Assembly (NCBI RefSeq): GCF_001894785.1
Contig: NZ_BCWW01000007.1
Location: 307,674 to 371,673 of the forward strand
Source of the DNA: Rhodococcoides fascians NBRC 12155 = LMG 3623
GTDB lineage: Bacteria > Actinomycetota > Actinomycetes > Mycobacteriales > Mycobacteriaceae
Length of the DNA stretch: 64,000 nucleotides
Reading direction: 5' to 3'
Position numbers and translations under genes: made by a program. Each line of letters opens with the position of its first letter. The first letter of the stretch is position 1. Positions 18,791 through 28,070 of the stretch are shown one piece after another. The notes beneath the pieces were generated by a model. The model was not told where the DNA came from and made no database searches. It saw only the letters and a program-made list of their open reading frames with translations.

Positions 18791-18892
18791 TCACGGAACC
18801 CGAACCAGCGTCCGCGGTGCGCGAGCAGCCGTCGCGCCGGAGACAGCCATGACCAGCAGGGTGAGTATCGCAAGTGTCAACATACGATCCAT
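18791..18892 (-). CDS. Possible 33-residue hydrophobic peptide
   Basis: An ATG at 18892 opens a 33-codon frame reading MDRMLTLAILTLLVMAVSG and then a basic tail ending TLVRVP. Residues 4-18 form a plausible membrane helix. It lies in the gap between glpD and nei, opposite in strand to glpD and ending 1 bp beyond its stop. The composition is coherent (one helix, Arg-rich tail), but the frame is short and there is no homologue I recognise, so this may be chance. Possible roles are a small membrane peptide or a truncated signal sequence. Confidence 0.25.
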   Translation of the reverse strand: MDRMLTLAILTLLVMAVSGATAARAPRTLVRVP

Positions 18893-18952
18893 GGTGATCG
18901 GCCAAGCTGTGAGCAGGCTTGGTCTCACCTGACGAAGCTCTGTGAAGGCCGG

Positions 18953-19726
18953 TCATCTCTGGCAGTGCGGGCAGTAGTAGATCTGCCGTTCTTCGAGTGG
19001 GTTGTCGCCGATCAGTCCGAACTCGATGGTGGTACCGCACCGCCTGCACGGCTTGTTCTCACGGCCGTACACCCAGAAGTGACGGCCCGCGCGACGATCC
19101 CCGGTGGTGACGCGCTGATTGCGATTCTTGTTGGCGGTGATGGTGCGGAAGGACAGGTCGATCATCTTCTTCAGGTCTCCGGAGTCCTCGACCGGCGTGC
19201 GGGGATCGACTCCGCGAAGGAAGCAGATCTCGTTGCGGTAGACATTGCCGAGTCCGGCTATGTTGCGCTGATCGAGCAGGGCCAGGCCGATCGGTCGGCC
19301 GGGGTCCGACTCCAGATTGGTCAGGGCGACACCTGGGTCCCAGTCGGGTCCGAGTAGATCCGGTCCGAGATAGCCGACAGCGTCGTCCTCGTTCTCGAGG
19401 ATCTCCAGCACGCCCAGCTCGAATCCGATGGCCTGCGCCTTCTCGGTGTTCAGAATGATCCGCGCTTGGAAGGCCGGACGACGCCAGCGAGCCCCCAGTG
19501 CGTAAACGTGCCAGGTGCCTTCCATCTTCAGGTGCGAGTGGATCGAGTAGCCGCCCACTCTGATCAGCAGGTGTTTGCCCCTCGACGCGACAGACTCGAC
19601 CGTTTCGCCGGTGAAGTCGACTGTGGCGTAACGGGGTACACGAATGTCGCAGGCAGTGAGCTGCTGGCCCTCGAGCGCTGCCCGCAGAGTGTTGGCGGCA
19701 CGCCAGACGGTATCGCCCTCGGGCAT
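18953..19726 (-). CDS. nei: Endonuclease VIII (Fpg/Nei-family DNA glycosylase)
   Basis: A 257-residue bifunctional glycosylase/AP lyase that removes oxidised pyrimidines. The mature N-terminus PEGDTVW carries the catalytic Pro and Glu directly after Met. 'SRGKHLLIRV' and 'SHLKMEGTW' are nucleophile-domain motifs, 'IAGLGNVYRNE' is the helix-two-turn-helix, and the C-terminal zinc finger has Cys pairs in 'CRRC' and 'CPHC'. It starts 51 bp after the lhr stop on the same strand; the two are adjacent in M. tuberculosis (Rv3297, Rv3296), suggesting a repair operon. Confidence 0.94.
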   Translation of the reverse strand: MPEGDTVWRAANTLRAALEGQQLTACDIRVPRYATVDFTGETVESVASRGKHLLIRVGGYSIHSHLKMEGTWHVYALGARWRRPAFQARIILNTEKAQAIGFELGVLEILENEDDAVGYLGPDLLGPDWDPGVALTNLESDPGRPIGLALLDQRNIAGLGNVYRNEICFLRGVDPRTPVEDSGDLKKMIDLSFRTITANKNRNQRVTTGDRRAGRHFWVYGRENKPCRRCGTTIEFGLIGDNPLEERQIYYCPHCQR

Positions 19727-19777
19727 CTACGTCCTCTCTCGTTCTTCGGTTCTCTTCTTCGTCAGTGGTGCGGTGCC

Positions 19778-22700
19778 TCAGCGCCGCAGGCGTAGTCCGC
19801 GGGGAGTCGCCGAGAAACCGGCCGCGGTCAACGTCTTGGAGAAGTCCGTGCCGTGGATGTCGTGACCGTTGATCCGTTCGACCAGTAACTTGTCCACCCC
19901 GCCGCGCTTGACCGTGGTCGCCAATGCCGTTGCTGCAGAAGCGATGTCCTCGGTGTTGTCGCCGAAGGTCAGCACCGACTTCCCGCCACGTTCGACGAAC
20001 ATCGTCAACTCCCCACGAACAAGTACGACCAGCGCTCCCGCCTTGCGACCCGGCCGGTGCTTCGTCGTGTCGTCGGTGTCTTCGCCGCCGGCCTTCGGCC
20101 AGGGCAGTGCTCCGCCGTACGGGTTGGCCGGATCGCAGGACGCGAGTACGACGGCGGTGGCGTTCTTCTTCGGTTCGTCGTAGCTGCGCAAACGGTCGAC
20201 GACGTCGGAGGTGGAGAACTGAGCGCCGCCCAGCGAATCGACGAAGTATCCGCGTCGGCAGCGACCCGAATCCTCGAACCCCGTGAGCACCTTGTACATC
20301 GTGGCGAACCCGCCGGGGACCCCTTCGTTCATGACCGAACCACGCGTCACCACGCCATAGCGTTCGAGAAGTACATCTGCGGTGGCATGAGCCCGGACGG
20401 TGAGGTCCGGTTCGAGTTCGGGCAACCGTGACCACCGACCGCCGGCCGTCGGGGGGCCGGTGCGGGTGGGTAGAGACGGCCGCTCGAACTGACGGTAGGA
20501 ACGCAGGCGCGGGGTTCGACGCGGTGATCGATGACTCGGGGCGGAGCGGGTGGCCGTCGAGTTCAACAGCGCTCGCAGTGGCGCGAACGTGTCGTTGCTC
20601 AGTCGTCCGGCCCACACCAACTCCCAGAGCGCAGCCTGCAGAGCCGTGTCGTCGGTGCTGCCGACGGTGTCGGAGAGCTGGCGGAAGAAGTACGCACCGC
20701 CGCCGGCGACTGCGTCCTGAATGCGAATCTGCAACTCGGACAGGTCGGATTCGGAGGCGGGCACCAGAGTCAGCGGCGCGGTATCGGCCATGTGCAGGCT
20801 CACCCAACCGTCTTTGGACGAGATTGCACCGTGGCCCGCCCACAACACCTCGCCGGTCGAGGTCAACTCGTCGAGCATGGCGGGGCTGTAGTCGCTCACC
20901 CGGGAGGCGAGCACGAGAGATTCCCACGCCGACGCCGGAACGGGCACGCCCGCAAGCTGTTCGATGACCGTTGCCACACCGTCGATCCCGCTCAACCGAC
21001 GACTGTCCACGTGCTGCCACGCCGGCAGGAAGCGGCCGAGCGTGGCGGTGGACACGGGTTCGACTTCCTGCCGTGCCGCCGCCAGAGATCGCCGCCGCAA
21101 TCGCCGAAGAACCTCCGCGTCGCACCATTCGCTGCCCGTGGCACCGGGACGAAATTCGCCTTCGACGACGCGCTTGTCGACGGCCAGTCGGCGCAGGACG
21201 TCACGCACCACGGCGGTACCGACGCCGAACCGCGCTGCTGCGTCGTCGAGGGTGAACGGTCCGTGGGTTCGGGCGTACCGGCTGATCAGGTCGACGAGTG
21301 GGTCGTCGACGGGCTCGATGAACGCGGCGGGAGTGCCGATCGGTAGCGGAACACCGAGTGCATCGCGCAAGCGAGCCGCGTCCTCGATGGCCGTCCACCA
21401 GTTCTGGCCGGCGAACGAAACTTCCATTGCCCGCTTTGCATCGGCCAACTCGGCGAGCCACTGCGGATATTCGTCGCCGTTGGTGCGCTGTCCGACTTCC
21501 GCGGCGGTCAGCGGACCGAGCAGCCGCAGCAGATCCGCAACACCCTCGATGTCCTTGGCGTGTCTGTCCTCGGGCAGTCGCTGCAACTCGAGCTCGGTGG
21601 TGGTGATGACGCTGTCGTCCAGCAACTCTCGCAGCTCGACGCGTCCGAGCAACTCGGCCAGCAGAGCTGAATCGAGAGACAGTGCGGCGGCCCGCCGTTC
21701 GGCGAGCGGGCTGTCGCCCTCGTACATGAAAGCGCCGACGTAGTTGAACAGCAACGAATTCGCGAACGGTGACGGTGACGGCGTCTCGACGTCGACGATC
21801 CTGATCTGGCGTCGCCCGATGCGGGCCAGGATGTCTTCGAGGGCGGGGAGGTCGTAGACGTCCTGCAGGCACTCGCGCACGGTTTCGAGCAGGATCGGGA
21901 ACGTGGGGTATTTACGAGCGACGTCGAGCAGCTGTGCCGAACGCTGCCGTTGTTGCCACAGTGGTGCGCGCTTGCCGGGGTTGCGTCGGGGCAGAAGTAG
22001 TGCGCGAGCAGCACATTCGCGAAATCTCGACGCGAACAATGCCGATCCGCCGACCTGCTCGGTGACGATGTCGGCGATCTCGTCGCGCTCGAACACGAAC
22101 AGTTCCGCGCCGGGCGGCTGGTCGTCGGTATCGGGTAGCCGGACGATGATGCCGTCGTCGGATGCGGTGGGGGCGGCGTCGATGCCGTATCGCTCGATCA
22201 GCCTCGCGCCGACCGCGAGGGCCCACGGCGCGTGTACCTGCTGACCGTAGGTGGAGTGCAGCACCAATCGCCAGTCGCCGAGTTCGTCGCGAAAGCGCTC
22301 GACGATCATCGTCTTGTCGGTGGGCAGTTGGCCGGTGGCCTCGAGTTGTTCGTCGAGCAAAGCGATCAGGTTGTTGACTGCGTTGGCGTCGAGACCGTCG
22401 GTGCTCAGCCGCTCGGCCAGGTTGCTGCGGTCGGTGGTGCTCCGCAGAAACTCGCCCAGGGCCCGGCCCAATTCGGCCGGTCGACCGAGGCCGTCGCCGT
22501 GCCAGAACGGCAGCCTGCCCGGTTGGCCGTATGCGGGACTGACCAACACCCGGTCGTGCGTGATCTCTTCGATGCGCCAGCTGGTGGCACCGAGTGCGAA
22601 CACGTCGCCCACTCGCGATTCGTAGACCATCTCCTCGTCGAGTTCGCCTACCCGAGACTGCTTTTCGCCCACCATGTAGACGGTGAACAGGCCGCGGTCG

Positions 22701-24319
22701 GGGATGGTACCGCCGGACGTGACGGCCAGTCGCTGCGACCCGGGACGGCCGGTGAGAGTGTTGGCGTCGCGGTCCCACACGAGCCGTGGCCGTAGTTCGG
22801 CGAACTCGTCCGACGGGTAACGGCCCGAGAGCAGGTCGAGTGTCGACTCGTAGGCAGACCTGGGCAGAGTGGCGAAACTGCCGGTGCGACGGACGGATTC
22901 GAACCAATCCTCGGCGTCGATGGGTTCGAGTGCGCACGCCGCGACGGTCTGCTGGGCGAGGACGTCGAGGGGATTGGCCGGGACGAAGAGGGCCTCGATC
23001 TTGCCCGACGTCATGCGTTCGACGGTGACCGCGCAATGGATGAGATCGGTGCGGTGCTTGGGGAACAGCACGCCCTTGGAGATCTCGCCCACCTGGTGGC
23101 CGGCGCGACCGACGCGCTGCAGACCACTGGCCACCGACGGCGGTGCCTCGACCTGGACCACCAGATCGACTGCGCCCATGTCGATTCCGAGCTCCAGGCT
23201 GCTGGTGGCCACAACGCAGCGCAGACGACCGGTCTTCAGATCGTCTTCGATCAGCGCGCGCTGATCCTTGCTGACGCTGCCGTGGTGGGCCCGTGCCAGC
23301 AGAGGATCGGCACCGTGGTTGACGTCGGATGCGGTGCCCACCTGAGATGGTGGTTTGTGCTCGGTATCGACTCCGCCGCCGATACGTTCGGCGTACACCT
23401 CGTTGAGCCGCGCGGTGAGTCGTTCCGCGAGCCGGCGCGAGTTGGCGAAGACGATGCACGATTTGTGCTCGAGGATGAGATCGACCATCTTCTCCTCGAC
23501 GTGCGGCCAGATCGATCCCTGAGCCGGGGGAGCGGCGGAGGTGTCCGCATTCGGGTCGGTGACGCCGAGTTCGGTCATGTCCTCCACGGGCACCTGAACC
23601 GTCAGGTCGAAAGTCTTCGGTGCGGGTGGGGCGACGATCTCGATGGGGGCGGCACCGGCGAGGAATCGGCCCACTTCCTCGTGGGGGCGCACCGTCGCGG
23701 ACAGGCCGATGCGTTGCGCGGGCTTGTCCAGCATCGCGTCGAGGCGCTCGAGGGACACCGCGAGGTGCGCGCCACGCTTCGTGCCTGCCACGGCGTGCAC
23801 CTCGTCGACGATCACCGTATCGACCTCGGCCAGGATGTCCCGCGCCGCAGAGGTGAGCATGAGGAACAGAGACTCGGGAGTGGTGATCAGAATGTCCGGC
23901 GGAGTCTTGATCATGGTCCGGCGATCGGCAGCGCTGGTGTCGCCCGAGCGGACTCCGACGGAAATCTCCGGCGGGTTCAGACCGAGACGCTTGGCTGTCT
24001 GGGTGATGCCGACCAACGGAGCTCGCAGGTTGCGCTCGACGTCCACTGCCAGAGCCTTGAGCGGCGATATGTAGAGCACCTTGGTCTTGCGGGTGCTGTC
24101 CGCACCCAGCTGGGCCAGCTCGTCGAGGGCCCACAGGAACGCCGACAGCGTTTTGCCCGAGCCGGTCGGCGCGACCACCAGGGTGTGCGATCCGCTGGAA
24201 ATGGACGACCACGCACCGAGCTGCGCCGACGTGGGAGCCGGAAATGCGCCGTTGAACCACTCGCGAGTCGGCCGCGACAGCTTCTCCATGATGTCGGTGC
24301 CGATACTGTGCGTGGCCAT
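19778..24319 (-). CDS. lhr: Large SF2 helicase Lhr
   Basis: A 1513-residue ATP-dependent 3'-5' DNA/RNA-DNA helicase. Motif I 'VVAPTGSGKT' lies at about residues 48-57, the Walker B-type 'VIVDEVHAVAG' near 165, and motif VI 'GLQRVGRAGHQVG' near 400. After the helicase core come a winged-helix domain and a very long C-terminal region, giving the full length expected for mycobacterial Lhr (about 1500). It acts in DNA repair, and mycobacterial lhr is induced by DNA damage (family knowledge). It is upstream of nei in the same direction. The start at ATG 24319 is chosen; an internal ATG at 24289 is an alternative. Confidence 0.95.
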   Translation of the reverse strand: MATHSIGTDIMEKLSRPTREWFNGAFPAPTSAQLGAWSSISSGSHTLVVAPTGSGKTLSAFLWALDELAQLGADSTRKTKVLYISPLKALAVDVERNLRAPLVGITQTAKRLGLNPPEISVGVRSGDTSAADRRTMIKTPPDILITTPESLFLMLTSAARDILAEVDTVIVDEVHAVAGTKRGAHLAVSLERLDAMLDKPAQRIGLSATVRPHEEVGRFLAGAAPIEIVAPPAPKTFDLTVQVPVEDMTELGVTDPNADTSAAPPAQGSIWPHVEEKMVDLILEHKSCIVFANSRRLAERLTARLNEVYAERIGGGVDTEHKPPSQVGTASDVNHGADPLLARAHHGSVSKDQRALIEDDLKTGRLRCVVATSSLELGIDMGAVDLVVQVEAPPSVASGLQRVGRAGHQVGEISKGVLFPKHRTDLIHCAVTVERMTSGKIEALFVPANPLDVLAQQTVAACALEPIDAEDWFESVRRTGSFATLPRSAYESTLDLLSGRYPSDEFAELRPRLVWDRDANTLTGRPGSQRLAVTSGGTIPDRGLFTVYMVGEKQSRVGELDEEMVYESRVGDVFALGATSWRIEEITHDRVLVSPAYGQPGRLPFWHGDGLGRPAELGRALGEFLRSTTDRSNLAERLSTDGLDANAVNNLIALLDEQLEATGQLPTDKTMIVERFRDELGDWRLVLHSTYGQQVHAPWALAVGARLIERYGIDAAPTASDDGIIVRLPDTDDQPPGAELFVFERDEIADIVTEQVGGSALFASRFRECAARALLLPRRNPGKRAPLWQQRQRSAQLLDVARKYPTFPILLETVRECLQDVYDLPALEDILARIGRRQIRIVDVETPSPSPFANSLLFNYVGAFMYEGDSPLAERRAAALSLDSALLAELLGRVELRELLDDSVITTTELELQRLPEDRHAKDIEGVADLLRLLGPLTAAEVGQRTNGDEYPQWLAELADAKRAMEVSFAGQNWWTAIEDAARLRDALGVPLPIGTPAAFIEPVDDPLVDLISRYARTHGPFTLDDAAARFGVGTAVVRDVLRRLAVDKRVVEGEFRPGATGSEWCDAEVLRRLRRRSLAAARQEVEPVSTATLGRFLPAWQHVDSRRLSGIDGVATVIEQLAGVPVPASAWESLVLASRVSDYSPAMLDELTSTGEVLWAGHGAISSKDGWVSLHMADTAPLTLVPASESDLSELQIRIQDAVAGGGAYFFRQLSDTVGSTDDTALQAALWELVWAGRLSNDTFAPLRALLNSTATRSAPSHRSPRRTPRLRSYRQFERPSLPTRTGPPTAGGRWSRLPELEPDLTVRAHATADVLLERYGVVTRGSVMNEGVPGGFATMYKVLTGFEDSGRCRRGYFVDSLGGAQFSTSDVVDRLRSYDEPKKNATAVVLASCDPANPYGGALPWPKAGGEDTDDTTKHRPGRKAGALVVLVRGELTMFVERGGKSVLTFGDNTEDIASAATALATTVKRGGVDKLLVERINGHDIHGTDFSKTLTAAGFSATPRGLRLRR

Positions 24320-24414
24320 CCCACCATCATGCCCCGAGGCACCGACAGGTAACCCCGGAGCGCGAAGCTCGTGCGCTGCGGTGTCGTTTCGCCCGATTCG
24401 GGTACCCGGTGGCC

Positions 24415-24666
24415 ATGACCGACGACCAAGAGATCATGCAGAAGATTTCCGCGAAACTCGACGCACTGCTCGGCAGCAAGACGAACGGCCTGCAGAACGA
24501 GGTGCCGCCGGGTGCAAGCATCCAATCGGACGAGGACGACGCCGAGCACGGTCCACTCGGCCGGGATTACCACATGGCGAGCAAGTACGCCCAGGCGCTG
24601 GCCATCAACGAGCCTCAGGTGATCGACCGTGACGAGTTCGACCGCTTGGTCGCCGAATACGGCTGA
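24415..24666 (+). CDS. Small acidic hypothetical protein
   Basis: An 83-residue protein (MTDDQEIMQKISAKLDALLG), or 85 if the GTG at 24409 is used. It starts with an amphipathic helix, has a disordered Asp/Glu-rich middle, and ends with a helix 'PQVIDRDEFDRLVAEYG'. No signal peptide or membrane segment. It diverges from lhr (95 bp between) and is followed by a strong hairpin. I do not recognise the family. The balanced composition, codon use and terminator support a real gene. Confidence 0.6.
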   Translation: MTDDQEIMQKISAKLDALLGSKTNGLQNEVPPGASIQSDEDDAEHGPLGRDYHMASKYAQALAINEPQVIDRDEFDRLVAEYG

Positions 24667-24678
24667 GCCGACGCATTT

Positions 24679-24717
24679 GAGCGAGCCCCGACCCCTGCAT
24701 GGGATCGGGGCTCGCTC
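24679..24717 (+). terminator. Strong GC hairpin after the small acidic protein gene
   Basis: The arms GAGCGAGCCCCGACCC and GGGATCGGGGCTCGCTC pair over 16 bp with one bulged base and a short loop, 12 bp after the stop at 24666. No U-tract follows. This is the clearest terminator-like structure in the window. Confidence 0.75.
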
Positions 24718-24767
24718 GTCTCGGGCGCACCTGGCGAACACCCGGGGCCGGTTCTACAGTCGATGGA

Positions 24768-25295
24768 GTGACCGAACGCAAGAAGCCAGGAGTCACGTTC
24801 GAGTCCTGGGTCGACAAACAGATCCGCGAGGCGCAGGACGCCGGTGCATTCGAAGGACTCGACGGCACCGGCAAACCCATCCCGATGGGCGATCCCGACG
24901 ACGAACTGTGGTGGGTTCGCGGCTATCTGAGGCGAGAGAACCTGCCGGTCGATGCGCTCTTGCCCACGGCGTTGGCCCTGCGCAAAGAGATCGAGCGGCT
25001 GCCCTCTACGTTGATCGGTCTCCGGCGCGAGGAGTCCGTACGAGACGTGTTGGACGAGCTCAACGCTCGCATCGTCGAGTGGATTCGCTTTCCTACCCCG
25101 CCGATCGTGCCGCTCGGCCCCGTGGATGTCGAGACATGGGTGTCCCGGTGGCGTACCAATCGAACCGAGGTCGACCGATTGGAAAGACAGCACGACGCGG
25201 AGTCGGCTGTGACGTCGGGCCGGCCCTCGGCGGCGGACCACGACGGTGCATCGTGGTTCGCGCGCGTTCGCAGCAGGTTCAGCTGGTGGCGCTGA
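24768..25295 (+). CDS. DUF1992 protein (DnaJ subfamily C member 28-like domain)
   Basis: A 175-residue protein. Residues 8-75 ('TFESWVDKQIREAQDAGAFEGLDGTGKPI') are the DUF1992 domain, found alone in bacteria and in eukaryotic DNAJC28. The rest is helical, with a Trp/Arg-rich end (RSRFSWWR). There is no J domain. Function is unknown. The GTG at 24768 places the domain at the N-terminus, as is usual. Its last 17 bp overlap the 3' end of the convergent SDR gene. Confidence 0.75.
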   Translation: MTERKKPGVTFESWVDKQIREAQDAGAFEGLDGTGKPIPMGDPDDELWWVRGYLRRENLPVDALLPTALALRKEIERLPSTLIGLRREESVRDVLDELNARIVEWIRFPTPPIVPLGPVDVETWVSRWRTNRTEVDRLERQHDAESAVTSGRPSAADHDGASWFARVRSRFSWWR

Positions 25296-26844
25296 GTCCG
25301 ATCGTCCTGGCGCAGTAGGCCAGAGCGTCCGCCGCAGTGGACACGAACGGAAGCGCAGCTGTACCGTCCACGCGAACTCGAGAAGGCAACAGCCCGTCGG
25401 GGCACATCGGTTCCTCCAGTGTCGTCCACCCGGTTGCGCGCCGGCGCACGCCGCCGACCACGGTGTCGGTCGCGTGCCGGACTCCGCTGCGGAGCGCCAC
25501 CGGGGCGGTGTCGAGGTGCGTGCGAGCGAAGCGCAGTGCGGCGTCGACAGCGTCGACGGTCTGGGTGGCCGATGATCGGCCGCGCAGCCCGGTGCTCAGG
25601 CCGTGGCCGGGGAGATCCAATACCACTACGTCGACGCCTGCCCGTGCGATCTCTTCGGCCAGGGGTGTCAGGTAGCGGGCATGCAGACCGGTATCGGCAA
25701 CCAGCACCACCGACTGGTCGGTGGCTGTCGCCGATCGGTGTACTTCGATGTGCACTCGCCCGCCGGCGATGTCGAGCTGCCGGTGCACGATATCGAGGCC
25801 GGCGACGTCTGCGCGGGCGAGCGCGACCGCGTCGGAGGCCGGCCGCAACGCTGCCTCGCAGGCGAGGTCGCGTTCGAGGGCGTCCTGACTCCTCAGCAGC
25901 GACTTGCCCTGCAGCAGAATCATCACGGCGGCAGCCTCATGGGAGGTGAGGGTGGGTGCCCAACCGGTGGCAGCACCGAGCGCGGTCGAATCGACGATGG
26001 GCTCTCCGGGCGTGACCCACTGCCCGGAGAACGGCGTGAGGCCGAGGGCGAAGGCGATGTTCGCGATACGCGTCGCCGCTTTCTGTGGAACGTCGAACAT
26101 CAACTGGCCCTGCATCGCAGCGAGTTCGCGCACGCCGACCCAGTCCACCGGACCCAGGTTGTACGGACCGACGAGGTCGGTCTTGGCCGCGCGGTGGAAG
26201 GCGTCGGCCATGTCGTCCTGGAACAAGAATTGATACGAGGCCCGATCCGCTTCCGGGAACGCGCCGATCGGCCCGGTGAACTGGTCGATCCCGTCGTTGG
26301 CGAAGTCGGGTCCGACGATGTACGTGCACCGCAACATGGAGATGGTCATCTCACCGGGGTGCCTACGCAGCCACCACTCCGCGTAATGTTCCACCTCGGC
26401 TTTGTCGTAGAAGTAATAGCGATTGGGATCGCCTGCTGGATAACTGTTCTCGGTGAGCGGCTCCGGAGCGATGTCGGCACCGTACGCATTGATGCTCGAG
26501 GCGATCACCACGCGTGACACCCCCGCTCGGTATGCGGAATCGATGACGTTGCGTGACCCGCGCAGGTTGATGTCGTGGGTCTCGGTCTTGTCTTTGAGCT
26601 CCTCGACCACGAACGCCAAGTGCAGCACGACGTCGCACTCGGCGAACGTCTCCTCGAGGTCGGGAGAGCGAATGTCCGAGCGGAGCGAGGTGAACTTCGG
26701 GTGCGTGATTCGGGCTGGGCGACGGGCTATCCCGACGACCGCGTCCACCTCGGGATCCTCGAACAGCCTCGGGAGAATCGCGGCCGCGAAGTCACTGGTG
26801 GCTCCTGTGACCGCGATACGCACGCCGCGGTGGCGCTCACTCAT
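25279..26844 (-). CDS. SDR NAD-dependent epimerase/reductase fused to a degenerate alpha/beta-hydrolase-like domain
   Basis: A 521-residue protein in two parts. Residues 1-320 are an extended SDR: the dinucleotide motif reads 'VTGATSDFAAA', without the second glycine of TGxxGxxG, and the catalytic pair is 'YFYDK' (YxxxK) after 'ASSINAYG'. Residues 360-521 look like an alpha/beta hydrolase ('VVLVADTG', 'VVVLDLPGHGLSTG'), but no GxSxG nucleophile elbow is visible where it should be ('APVALRSG'). The start ATG overlaps the stop of the alpha-oxoamine synthase gene, so the two are coupled. An inferred role is reduction of the aminoketone made by that synthase; the C-terminal domain may only bind. 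Confidence 0.75.
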   Translation of the reverse strand: MSERHRGVRIAVTGATSDFAAAILPRLFEDPEVDAVVGIARRPARITHPKFTSLRSDIRSPDLEETFAECDVVLHLAFVVEELKDKTETHDINLRGSRNVIDSAYRAGVSRVVIASSINAYGADIAPEPLTENSYPAGDPNRYYFYDKAEVEHYAEWWLRRHPGEMTISMLRCTYIVGPDFANDGIDQFTGPIGAFPEADRASYQFLFQDDMADAFHRAAKTDLVGPYNLGPVDWVGVRELAAMQGQLMFDVPQKAATRIANIAFALGLTPFSGQWVTPGEPIVDSTALGAATGWAPTLTSHEAAAVMILLQGKSLLRSQDALERDLACEAALRPASDAVALARADVAGLDIVHRQLDIAGGRVHIEVHRSATATDQSVVLVADTGLHARYLTPLAEEIARAGVDVVVLDLPGHGLSTGLRGRSSATQTVDAVDAALRFARTHLDTAPVALRSGVRHATDTVVGGVRRRATGWTTLEEPMCPDGLLPSRVRVDGTAALPFVSTAADALAYCARTIGLSATS

Positions 26845-28070
26845 GAGGGCAGCTCCGCTACGGCCTCGATGATCTGTTCCGTGGCGGTCGACAGGTGTTG
26901 TTCGGTGTGCGTTGCCATCACGCACAGGCGAAGTATGGCACCGGATTTCGGCACGGCGGGATGCAAGGCAGCGCTGGTGAAGATGCCACGGTCGTAGAGG
27001 TTCTTCCACAGACTCATGGCCACGAGGTCGTCGCCGATGTGGAGTGAGACGATGGGGGCGGCCGTATCGCCGTGGGGTGTGGACGAGCGACCTGCCACGT
27101 CGAGGCCGGCCGATTGCAGTCCGCCGCGCAGGATCTCGGCGTTGTCGAGTACGCGCCGAGCCCGATCCTTGCCCTCGTCGCTTCGGATCAGGCGGACGGA
27201 AGCCAATGCGGCACCCACCGCAGCAGGCACACCGGAGGTCGTGAACAGGAAGGCGCGGGCCTTGACCCGGAGGGTGTCGATCAAGTCGCTCGAGCCGGTC
27301 ACGAACCCGCCGGTGGAACTGGGGCTCTTCGACAGTGACGCCATCGTGACGTCGACGTCCTTGGTGATGCCGAACAGCTCTGCCGCTCCGGTGAGTTCGG
27401 GCCCGTAGACACCGAGGCTGTGGGCTTCGTCGACCATCAGCGCTGCGTGATAGCGGATACACAGCTCGGAGACGACGTCGAGCGGTGCCAGGTCGCCCTC
27501 CATGGAGTACAGACCGTCGACGATCACCAGCACGGCTCCGTCGTCGACGACGGGTTGCTGGAGTTTGGCTTCGAGATCGGCCATGTCGTTGTGCTTGAAC
27601 TTGACCACCGACGCGCCCGAGAGAGTGCTGCCGTCGCGGATCGATGCGTGGGCCGCCGAATCGACGATCACCGTGTCACCGGGGCCGACGATCGCACTGA
27701 TCGTTCCGAGGTTCGTCTGGTAGCCCGTGGTGAAGACGAGTGCGTCGTCCGTTCCGTGCCACTGGGCGATCTCGTGCTCGAGTTCGAGGTGGAGGTCCAG
27801 AGTGCCGTTGAGCAAACGACTCCCAGTGACTGCGCTGCCGAATGTGTCGAGCGCGTGCTGGGCACCCTCGACAACCTTGGGATGGTCGGCAATGCCGAGG
27901 TAATTGTTGGATCCGAGCATGATTTTGTCCCGGCCCTCGACGCGAACGACCGGGGCAACGGCCGATTCCATCTTGCGGAAGTACGGGACCACATCGGCGT
28001 CTCGAACAGCGCGCAGCAAATCCACGCGCTCGTCTCCGCCGAGTCGTTTCATCAATCTGTTGACAACCAT
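26841..28070 (-). CDS. Alpha-oxoamine synthase family PLP enzyme
   Basis: A 409-residue PLP enzyme that condenses an acyl-CoA (or acyl-ACP) with an amino acid to give an alpha-aminoketone. Motifs: 'MLGSNNYLGIADHPKVV', 'GSRLLNGTLDLHLELE', 'VDEAHSLGVYG' and the PLP lysine in 'MASLSKSPSSTGGFV'. The 'LNGTLxLHxELE' style is closer to serine palmitoyltransferase and 2-amino-3-ketobutyrate ligase than to biotin BioF. No biotin genes lie nearby. The divergent acyl-CoA dehydrogenase-like gene and the coupled SDR suggest a small lipid or signal-molecule pathway, by analogy with CqsA or sphingoid-base synthases. Product unknown. Confidence 0.8.
   Translation of the reverse strand: MVVNRLMKRLGGDERVDLLRAVRDADVVPYFRKMESAVAPVVRVEGRDKIMLGSNNYLGIADHPKVVEGAQHALDTFGSAVTGSRLLNGTLDLHLELEHEIAQWHGTDDALVFTTGYQTNLGTISAIVGPGDTVIVDSAAHASIRDGSTLSGASVVKFKHNDMADLEAKLQQPVVDDGAVLVIVDGLYSMEGDLAPLDVVSELCIRYHAALMVDEAHSLGVYGPELTGAAELFGITKDVDVTMASLSKSPSSTGGFVTGSSDLIDTLRVKARAFLFTTSGVPAAVGAALASVRLIRSDEGKDRARRVLDNAEILRGGLQSAGLDVAGRSSTPHGDTAAPIVSLHIGDDLVAMSLWKNLYDRGIFTSAALHPAVPKSGAILRLCVMATHTEQHLSTATEQIIEAVAELPS

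Noticed and set aside
21912..24260. A 782-codon open frame on the minus strand inside lhr
   Set aside because: It is another frame of lhr on the same strand; it is dominated by Arg, His and Gly and has no domain.
26841..28070. Calling the alpha-oxoamine synthase bioF
   Set aside because: No other biotin genes are near, and the 'LNGTLDLHLELE' style is not specific to BioF. Left as a family call.
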